DNA of 64,000 nucleotides, taken from NCBI GenBank assembly GCA_027623555.1, contig JAQBSZ010000015.1:34932-98931 (forward strand). Direction: 5' to 3'. This document shows, one piece after another, positions 58,003-64,000 of this stretch (its first letter is position 1; every line of letters starts with the position of its first letter). A program made the translations under genes and the position numbers. The DNA comes from Pseudomonadota bacterium (GTDB taxonomy: Bacteria > Pseudomonadota > Gammaproteobacteria > Pseudomonadales > Pseudohongiellaceae). The notes under the pieces are model-generated. The model made no database searches. It worked only from the letters and a program-made list of their open reading frames with translations, and was not told the DNA's origin.

Positions 58003-58032
58003 ATGAGGTTTAAGCGTTCGCGCACGTCATGA
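58003..58032 (+). other. Nine-codon upstream frame overlapping infC
   Basis: ATG 58003 lies nine bases after AGGAGAG, the only strong ribosome site in the thrS-infC gap. Its frame (MRFKRSRTS) ends at a TGA that overlaps the infC ATG (ATGA at 58029-58032). infC has no ribosome site of its own. It may be a leader that couples translation, or the true IF3 N-terminus separated by a frame change. Confidence 0.5.
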
Positions 58033-58553
58033 GGGGTAGTTCCAAAAAGCCGATAATCAATGAGTTTATCGAAGCAGACAATGTTCGTCTGGTTGGCGCC
58101 GACGGTGAGCAAGTGGGTGTTGTCTCAATTGAAGAAGCCAGAGCCGCTGCGGCTGAAGCCAAGCTGGACCTGGTACTGATCGCGCCTGACTCGGATCCAC
58201 AGGTCTGTAAGATCATGGATCACGGCAAACACATATTTGATCTCAAGAAACAAAAGGCTGCCAGCAAGAAGAAGCAGCGACGGATTCATGTAAAGGAAAT
58301 CAAGTTTAGACCAGGGACGGAAGAAGGGGATTATCAGGTAAAACTACGCAACCTGATACGTTTCCTGAATGATGGGGACAAGACCAAGGTGTCTTTAAGA
58401 TTCCGTGGTCGGGAACTCGCCCATCAACATCTTGGGCAGGAACTTATTGAGAAGATCAAAAATGATCTTTCTGAATACGGAACTGTAGAGCAGGAGCCCA
58501 AGATGGAAGGCCGACAAATAGTCATGGTACTGGCACCGGTCAAAAAGCACTAA
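58029..58553 (+). CDS. infC: Translation initiation factor IF-3
   Basis: Keeps ribosomal subunits apart and checks start codons. 174 residues; conserved throughout from [14 protein letters not shown], with [19 protein letters not shown] and [11 protein letters not shown]. The start is ATG; in E. coli it is AUU, which underlies self-regulation. An in-frame TAA lies six codons upstream, so no longer in-frame start exists. The N-terminal basic tail (MRGSSKKP) is shorter than usual by about the length of the overlapping nine-codon frame. Confidence 0.95.
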   Translation: MRGSSKKPIINEFIEADNVRLVGADGEQVGVVSIEEARAAAAEAKLDLVLIAPDSDPQVCKIMDHGKHIFDLKKQKAASKKKQRRIHVKEIKFRPGTEEGDYQVKLRNLIRFLNDGDKTKVSLRFRGRELAHQHLGQELIEKIKNDLSEYGTVEQEPKMEGRQIVMVLAPVKKH

Positions 58554-58568
58554 CTGTATATTACAAAG

Positions 58569-58614
58569 GGTCAGTATCTATTGGTCCTGCGGGCCCAATA
58601 GATACTGGCCTTTT
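58569..58614 (+). terminator. Long hairpin between infC and rpmI (attenuator or terminator)
   Basis: A 16-pair stem (58569-58584 with 58595-58610, one G-U), a ten-base loop TCCTGCGGGC and then TTTTGTG. The T-run is short, so partial termination is likely. It sits where L20 represses the rpmI-rplT part of the operon in E. coli. Confidence 0.75.
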
Positions 58615-58690
58615 GTGTAGTTGGTTTTTCATTTAAAGGTTTGTGAAATTCTTTAGAAATTCACAAACGAATGCGGAGTTTAAAGTAGAG

Positions 58691-58888
58691 ATGGTTGGAA
58701 AACTAAAAACCCATAGGGGTGCTGCGAAACGGTTTAAGAAAACTGGTTCCGGTTTCAAGCGCAAGAGTGCGTACAAGAGTCATATCCTTACCAAGATGAC
58801 CACCAAGCGTAAGCGACAGCTTCGGGGTACATCGGCAGTTCATACGGTCGATGTTCCTGCAGTCAAGCGCATGCTACGCGAAAACTAA
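58691..58888 (+). CDS. rpmI: 50S ribosomal protein L35
   Basis: 65-residue basic ribosomal protein ([34 protein letters not shown]). ATG 58691 gives the family length and follows AGTAGAG; a GTG at 58643 would add 16 residues not present in the family and is rejected. rplT follows after 24 bases. Confidence 0.95.
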   Translation: MVGKLKTHRGAAKRFKKTGSGFKRKSAYKSHILTKMTTKRKRQLRGTSAVHTVDVPAVKRMLREN

Positions 58889-58912
58889 TCGGTTCAGGAA
58901 AGGAGAAACACA

Positions 58913-59272
58913 ATGGCTCGAGTAAAACGAGGCGTCGTCGCTAATCGACGTCATAAAAAAGTTCTGGATGAAGCGAAAGGATATTATGGTGCGCGTAGCC
59001 GGATATTTCGAGTAGCGAAGCAGGCGGTCACCAAGGCTGGTCAATATGCCTATCGCGACCGTAGGGCGAAAAAGCGAGTGTTCAGAGCACTCTGGATTAC
59101 TCGCATCAACGCACAGGCTCGCGAGAATGGTATCAGCTACAGTCAGCTGATTGCTGGATTGAAGAAAGCGAATATTGAAATCGATCGTCGAGTATTGGCT
59201 GACCTGGCGGTACACGACAAGCTGGCATTTACGGCAATTGTAGATCAAGCAAAAACCAGTCTGGCAGCATAA
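58913..59272 (+). CDS. rplT: 50S ribosomal protein L20
   Basis: 119-residue 23S rRNA-binding assembly protein ([38 protein letters not shown]). Preceded by AGGAGA at a good distance. In E. coli it represses rpmI and rplT; the hairpin upstream of rpmI could be its control site here. Confidence 0.98.
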   Translation: MARVKRGVVANRRHKKVLDEAKGYYGARSRIFRVAKQAVTKAGQYAYRDRRAKKRVFRALWITRINAQARENGISYSQLIAGLKKANIEIDRRVLADLAVHDKLAFTAIVDQAKTSLAA

Positions 59273-60310
<1,038 letters not shown>

Positions 60311-60336
60311 ATAAACTATTACTCTGACATAAATCG

Positions 60337-62730
60337 ATGATATTCAGCGAAAACTGGCTAAAGGAATGGGTTGATCCGCAGATGGATACCCAGGCATTGA
60401 TGGATCAGTTAACCATGGCCGGTCTCAAGGTCGATGGTTATTCCCGTGTTGCACGACAATTCTCAGGGATCCTGGTTGGCGAAGTTAAGTCAGTAGAGCC
60501 CCATCCTGATGCTGATAAATTGAGTGTGTGTACGGTTTGGGATGGGGCCGATTTCTACCAGGTAGTCTGTGGTGCTGCAAACGTAAGCGCAGGAATGAAG
60601 GTTCCTTTCGCTACGGTGGGCGCCAAAATTCTTGCACAGGAGGATGACAAACCATTTCTGATCAAGGCTGCCAAACTGAGAGGAGTAGAATCGCAAGGCA
60701 TGCTGTGTTCGGCTGAGGAGTTGGGGCTGGAAGAGTGCTCTGCAGGAATAATGGAGCTTTCTGAGGATGCGCAGACAGGTCAGGACATACGTGGCTATCT
60801 GAAGCTTAATGATACAAGTATTGAATTAGACCTGACCCCCAACAGGGGGGATTGCCTGGGGATGCTGGGTCTGGCCAGGGAAGTCGGCGTGCTATCCACA
60901 CAGGAGATCAAGCAGCCGGAATCAGTTGTTGCCGACACAGTAATTGACGATGAATTCCCTATCAGTATTTCCGCGAAAGACGGCTGCCCCCGGTATCTGG
61001 GACGGATTATCAGGAATATAGATCTGCAAGTTAAGTCACCCTTGTGGATGCGAGAGAAGTTGCGTCGCTCCGGGCTGCGTAGCATCGACCCAATAGTTGA
61101 CGTTACCAACTACGTGCTGATGGAACTTGGTCAACCCATGCACGCTTTCGATTTCTCAAAACTCGAAGGTGGCATAGATGTGCGCATGGCGAAAAACCAT
61201 GAAAAGATCACGCTGTTAGATGGTAAAGAAGTAGAGCTGACTCCTGACATATTGCTCATTACAGACAAGAAGAAAGCCGTTGCCATGGCAGGAATTATGG
61301 GAGGCCAGGCCACTTCTGTTACAGAATCAACGAAAGATGTGTTCCTCGAATGTGCCTTCTTCTCGCCGCTGGCGATTGCAGGCAAGGCGCGCCAGTTTGG
61401 TATGCAAACGGATGCATCACATCGCTATGAGCGGGGAGTAGACTACCTGCTGCAGCACCGGGCGATGGAGCGGGCTACTGAATTGCTGGTGGCAATCGTC
61501 GGCGGGGAAGTCGGCCCGATAACAGAAGCGGTTGGGAATATCCCCGTTCCAGCTCAGGTTGAGCTGTGCTTCTCGAGCGTCAGAGCTGTGCTGGGTATCG
61601 ACATCAAGAATGCAGAAATCGTGGATATTCTTTTGCGACTCGGGTTCTCCAGTTTGAGTGAAACTGATGAGCGTATTGTCGTTGAGGTGCCCTCGTTCCG
61701 TTTCGATGTAAGCATCGAGGCAGATCTTATCGAAGAAATCGCCAGAATCTACGGCTACAACAACATACCGATGACCGGCGGCTTTGGTAATCAAGCCCTG
61801 GTTGCCAAGCCTGAGAGCGTGGTGTCACTGACCCGGATCAGGCACCGCCTGGCGGACCTGGGCTATCAGGAAGTCGTAACGTATAGTTTTATCGATCCCA
61901 ACCTCTCCAGTTTGGTCTGCGGACCAGAATTACAGACAGTTACATTGGAAAATCCCATTTCAGAGGATATGTCGGTCATGCGGGGCAGTATTCTGCCGGG
62001 ATTGTTGAGCGCCCTGCAATACAATGCCAATCGCCAGATAGACCGACTGCGGCTGTTTGAAACTGGGCTGGTGTTCAGCGGACAGCCGGGAAATTATCAG
62101 CAGCGCAATATGATATCGGGTGTTTTGTCAGGCAATAGACTTCCAGCTAATTGGACCAATATCAAAGAGATAGGTGATTTTTATGATGTAAAAGGCGATA
62201 TAGAAAGCCTGTTGAATCTGGAGCGCTCGAATCCCACTTATCGGTATATGGCTGGCGAAGCGGCTGGTTTTCATCCGGGTCAATGCGCACGGATTGAAAC
62301 AGATGAGGGTGACCTGGTGGGCCATCTGGGAGCGCTGCATCCCGCAATTGCACGGGAATTGAGTCTGAATAGCGAAATCTATCTGTTTGAATTGCTGCTC
62401 GAACAGGTCCAGAAAGGCAGCATACCGAGGGCTCAACAGCTCTCCCGGTACCCCGAGGTCAGCCGCGATCTGGCAATCCTGATCGATGAATCTGTGGCAG
62501 CAGGAGAAATCCTGGCCGTGGTGGCAGAAAATGCCGGTGAATTCCTGACTGGTTCGCGAATATTTGATGTTTATCAAGGGGATGCGGTCACAAAAGGCAA
62601 AAAAAGTATCGCTTTGGGCTTGACGTGGCAACATCCTTGCCGCACTCTTAGCGACGAAGAAATAAAAGCAATAATTAGTAGCTGCGTCAACGCACTACAA
62701 GAACAATTTAATGCAAGTTTGCGGGATTAG
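60337..62730 (+). CDS. pheT: Phenylalanyl-tRNA synthetase beta subunit
   Basis: Editing and tRNA-binding subunit. 797 residues: N-terminal OB/EMAP-like domain ([19 protein letters not shown]), B3/B4 editing domain, B5 domain, and C-terminal ferredoxin-fold anticodon domain ([16 protein letters not shown]). Length and domain order are normal. Confidence 0.97.
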   Translation: MIFSENWLKEWVDPQMDTQALMDQLTMAGLKVDGYSRVARQFSGILVGEVKSVEPHPDADKLSVCTVWDGADFYQVVCGAANVSAGMKVPFATVGAKILAQEDDKPFLIKAAKLRGVESQGMLCSAEELGLEECSAGIMELSEDAQTGQDIRGYLKLNDTSIELDLTPNRGDCLGMLGLAREVGVLSTQEIKQPESVVADTVIDDEFPISISAKDGCPRYLGRIIRNIDLQVKSPLWMREKLRRSGLRSIDPIVDVTNYVLMELGQPMHAFDFSKLEGGIDVRMAKNHEKITLLDGKEVELTPDILLITDKKKAVAMAGIMGGQATSVTESTKDVFLECAFFSPLAIAGKARQFGMQTDASHRYERGVDYLLQHRAMERATELLVAIVGGEVGPITEAVGNIPVPAQVELCFSSVRAVLGIDIKNAEIVDILLRLGFSSLSETDERIVVEVPSFRFDVSIEADLIEEIARIYGYNNIPMTGGFGNQALVAKPESVVSLTRIRHRLADLGYQEVVTYSFIDPNLSSLVCGPELQTVTLENPISEDMSVMRGSILPGLLSALQYNANRQIDRLRLFETGLVFSGQPGNYQQRNMISGVLSGNRLPANWTNIKEIGDFYDVKGDIESLLNLERSNPTYRYMAGEAAGFHPGQCARIETDEGDLVGHLGALHPAIARELSLNSEIYLFELLLEQVQKGSIPRAQQLSRYPEVSRDLAILIDESVAAGEILAVVAENAGEFLTGSRIFDVYQGDAVTKGKKSIALGLTWQHPCRTLSDEEIKAIISSCVNALQEQFNASLRD

Positions 62731-62744
62731 CTGGGGAATTGACA

Positions 62745-63053
62745 ATGGCGGATGGAGCACTCACCAAAGCCGACATGGCAGAACGCCTGTTTGAGGAACT
62801 GGGATTAAACAAGCGCGAGGCTAAAGAGGTGGTAGAGCAGTTTTTCGAAGAGATCCGCCTGTCCCTGGAGCGAAATGAGCAAGTAAAATTGTCCGGATAT
62901 GGCAATTTCGACCTGCGGGACAAGAAGCAAAGGCCCGGTCGAAATCCCAAGACTGGCGAAGAAATTCCCATTAAAGCAAGGCGAGTAGTGACTTTCAGGC
63001 CAGGGCAGAAACTAAAGGCGAGAGTAGAAGGCTATGCTGGAACCGAAGAATAA
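62745..63053 (+). CDS. ihfA: Integration host factor subunit alpha
   Basis: 102-residue HU/IHF-family subunit that pairs with IhfB at 46514. Core [10 protein letters not shown] and DNA arm [18 protein letters not shown] are conserved. ATG 62745 is preferred over the TTG six bases upstream. It follows pheT by 14 bases, the classical pheST-ihfA operon end, and overlaps the next gene. Confidence 0.97.
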   Translation: MADGALTKADMAERLFEELGLNKREAKEVVEQFFEEIRLSLERNEQVKLSGYGNFDLRDKKQRPGRNPKTGEEIPIKARRVVTFRPGQKLKARVEGYAGTEE

Positions 63054-63387
63054 CGACGAATTACCTCCGATACCCCCGAAGCGCTATTTCACGATCGGCG
63101 AAGTGGGCGAGTTGTGTGCGGTCAAGCCCCACGTTCTGCGCTATTGGGAAGCTGAATTTCCTCAACTCAAGCCCGTGAAACGCCGTGGCAATCGCCGTTA
63201 TTATCAGCGCCAGGACGTGGTTTTAATTCGCCAGATCAAGAGCTTGCTCTACGAGCAGGGCTATACGATCGGTGGTGCGCGACAAAAGATGAGTGACCAT
63301 CCCGAGGAATTAGCGAAAACCAATGTCAATTCCAGCGAAATCAAGTCATTGGTGCGGGATCTGGAAGAGGTTATTGGGCGACTTTAG
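63034..63387 (+). CDS. MerR-family transcriptional regulator
   Basis: 117 residues with an N-terminal MerR winged helix ([38 protein letters not shown]) and a short C-terminal helix instead of an effector domain. This small MerR is always found after ihfA in gammaproteobacteria; its targets are unknown. It overlaps ihfA by 20 bases, so it is translated from the same message. Confidence 0.93.
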   Translation: MLEPKNNDELPPIPPKRYFTIGEVGELCAVKPHVLRYWEAEFPQLKPVKRRGNRRYYQRQDVVLIRQIKSLLYEQGYTIGGARQKMSDHPEELAKTNVNSSEIKSLVRDLEEVIGRL

Positions 63388-63447
63388 GTTCTAATCTCTC
63401 GTGAGTAGTATTACTCAAAAGATCCGATTCAGGATAATCTACTATTT

Positions 63448-63524
63448 CGGGGCGTAGCGCAGTCTGGTAGCGCACTTGACTGGGGGTCAAGTGGTCGTGG
63501 GTTCAAATCCCGCCGTCCCGACCA
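63448..63524 (+). tRNA. tRNA-Pro (anticodon GGG)
   Basis: 77-base cloverleaf with encoded CCA: acceptor CGGGGCG/CGTCCCG (one G-U), anticodon arm CTTGA-CTGGGGG-TCAAG, T-arm GTGGG-TTCAAAT-CCCGC. A weak promoter (TTACTC 63411, GATAAT 63433, 16-base spacer) lies before it. The 3' end is a common target for integrating elements. Confidence 0.96.
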
Positions 63525-63581
63525 ATTTACTTAGCTACTTCAAGCACTTACCTTCCTCGCCCCCTCGTTGTACCCCCTCTG

Positions 63582-63614
63582 GGACAATAACCGGACAATA
63601 ACCCGGACAATAAC
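63582..63614 (+). repeat. Three tandem GGACAATAAC repeats
   Basis: Copies at 63582-63591, 63593-63602 and 63605-63614 (periods 11 and 12), about 60 bases after tRNA-Pro. Short direct repeats next to a tRNA end are typical of integrase binding sites, but no integrase gene is visible in the window. Confidence 0.6.
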
Positions 63615-63701
63615 TCCCAACTCTTCCTTCTCTAATACTGTACGTACTCACGTGTTTGGTGGTAGATTTCTAGCCTCTCACCCGGCGGAAAGGGGGCGAT
63701 C

Positions 63702-63932
63702 ATGCAGGTAAATAATCTTAAAGGTACTAGCGATAACCAGTGTAATTGTAAGAGCTGGCTTGATCATTGGGGCAACTATAGTGGTGGCACCTACACTCCC
63801 TTTACTCTTTGTTCTGTTATTGGTTGCGGATCTGCTGCCGAGGTCGGTGCACATGTTCATGTTGAGAACAGCGGACTTGCTGGCCTCTTGGCGCGCGCAA
63901 TGGCAGGTTTGTTGAATTGCATCCAATATTGA
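63702..63932 (+). pseudogene. Small Cys-rich protein, probably C-terminally truncated
   Basis: 76-codon frame from ATG 63702 behind a purine-rich GGAAAGGGGGCG. The first 50 residues (NLKGTSDNQCNCKSWLDHW, then VGAHVHVENSG) resemble, from memory, a family of small proteins found in genomic islands that continue for another 30-50 residues after VGAHV. Here the frame changes character and stops next to insertion-sequence-like repeats, so the 3' end may have been replaced. Function unknown. Confidence 0.4.
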
Positions 63933-63960
63933 CCCTGGATTTGCAGTAAAATCTGACCCA
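63931..63960. mobile_element. Possible insertion-sequence end
   Basis: TGACCC occurs at 63931-63936 and again at 63955-63960, separated by TTTGCAGTAAAAT. Repeated TGACCC-type blocks resemble IS21-family ends as I remember them. The window stops 40 bases later, so no transposase can be seen. Confidence 0.3.
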
Positions 63961-64000
63961 GTTAGAAAGAGTCAATGCGGGGCTTTACGCCATCATGCAT

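Noticed and set aside
58643..58690. N-terminal extension of L35 from GTG 58643
   Set aside because: The extra 16 residues are not found in L35 proteins, and ATG 58691 gives the exact family length.

Overview
The window looks like a chromosomal stretch of a gammaproteobacterium related to the Pseudomonas side of the class. The gene order supports this. rnt-pyrC-argG, rnf/rsx-nth, the mupP-ubiG-mtaD-gyrA-pheA-tyrA/aroA-cmk-rpsA-ihfB run, the wbpL/wbpM-uvrB region and tRNA-Val-thrS-infC-rpmI-rplT-pheS-pheT-ihfA-merR-tRNA-Pro are all arrangements known from Pseudomonas and relatives. Genus cannot be assigned from the sequence alone; a marine or free-living oligotroph is a guess. Base composition looks balanced and no large foreign block is obvious except at the far right edge.

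Layout. 1-13.2 kb: RNase T (cut by the window edge), dihydroorotase, argininosuccinate synthase, endonuclease III, then on the minus strand an Rnf/Rsx electron-transport operon (rsxABCDE) headed by a Deg-type serine protease, methionyl-tRNA synthetase with a short rubredoxin gene, and dCTP deaminase on the plus strand. 13.2-14.3 kb: a non-coding stretch that opens with a 256-bp element bounded by perfect 22-bp inverted repeats and also carries a sigma-54-like site. 14.3-22.6 kb: the flagellar sigma factor fliA alone, then a complete cytochrome c maturation operon ccmABCDEFGHI. 22.7-29 kb: LysE-type exporter, moaA, moaB, a small membrane peptide gene missed by length filters, a HEM4-domain protein, exonuclease III, a periplasmic cyclophilin, yciI and yciB. 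29.2-34.2 kb: yciO, trpS, scpA, scpB, rluB. 34.2-37.7 kb (minus): yciK, mupP, ubiG, mtaD. 38.1-46.8 kb: gyrA, pheA, tyrA-aroA fusion, cmk, rpsA, ihfB. 46.9-55.8 kb: lapA, lapB, pyrF, a ComEA-like protein, wbpL-like and wbpM-like genes, a second cyclophilin, tRNA-Asn and uvrB. 55.9-63.5 kb: tRNA-Val, thrS, infC, rpmI, rplT, pheS, pheT, ihfA, a MerR regulator and tRNA-Pro. The last 480 bases look like the start of an inserted segment downstream of tRNA-Pro.

Most genes are housekeeping. The most unusual object is the Rsx/Rnf operon: rnfG is absent (rsxD and rsxE overlap directly), and the four membrane cysteines of RnfA and RnfE that hold the intramembrane [2Fe-2S] cluster in studied complexes are replaced at their usual positions. 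These two losses hit adjacent steps of the same electron path while every remaining reading frame is intact, so this looks like a coherent variant rather than decay. Other points of interest: the inverted-repeat element ending exactly on the dcd stop codon, an orphan fliA without neighbouring flagellar or chemotaxis genes, a stand-alone prephenate dehydratase without chorismate mutase, a very long acidic ScpB tail with heptad repeats, a nine-codon reading frame overlapping the infC start, a 37-codon membrane-peptide gene with its own promoter, and tandem repeats plus insertion-sequence-like ends after tRNA-Pro.
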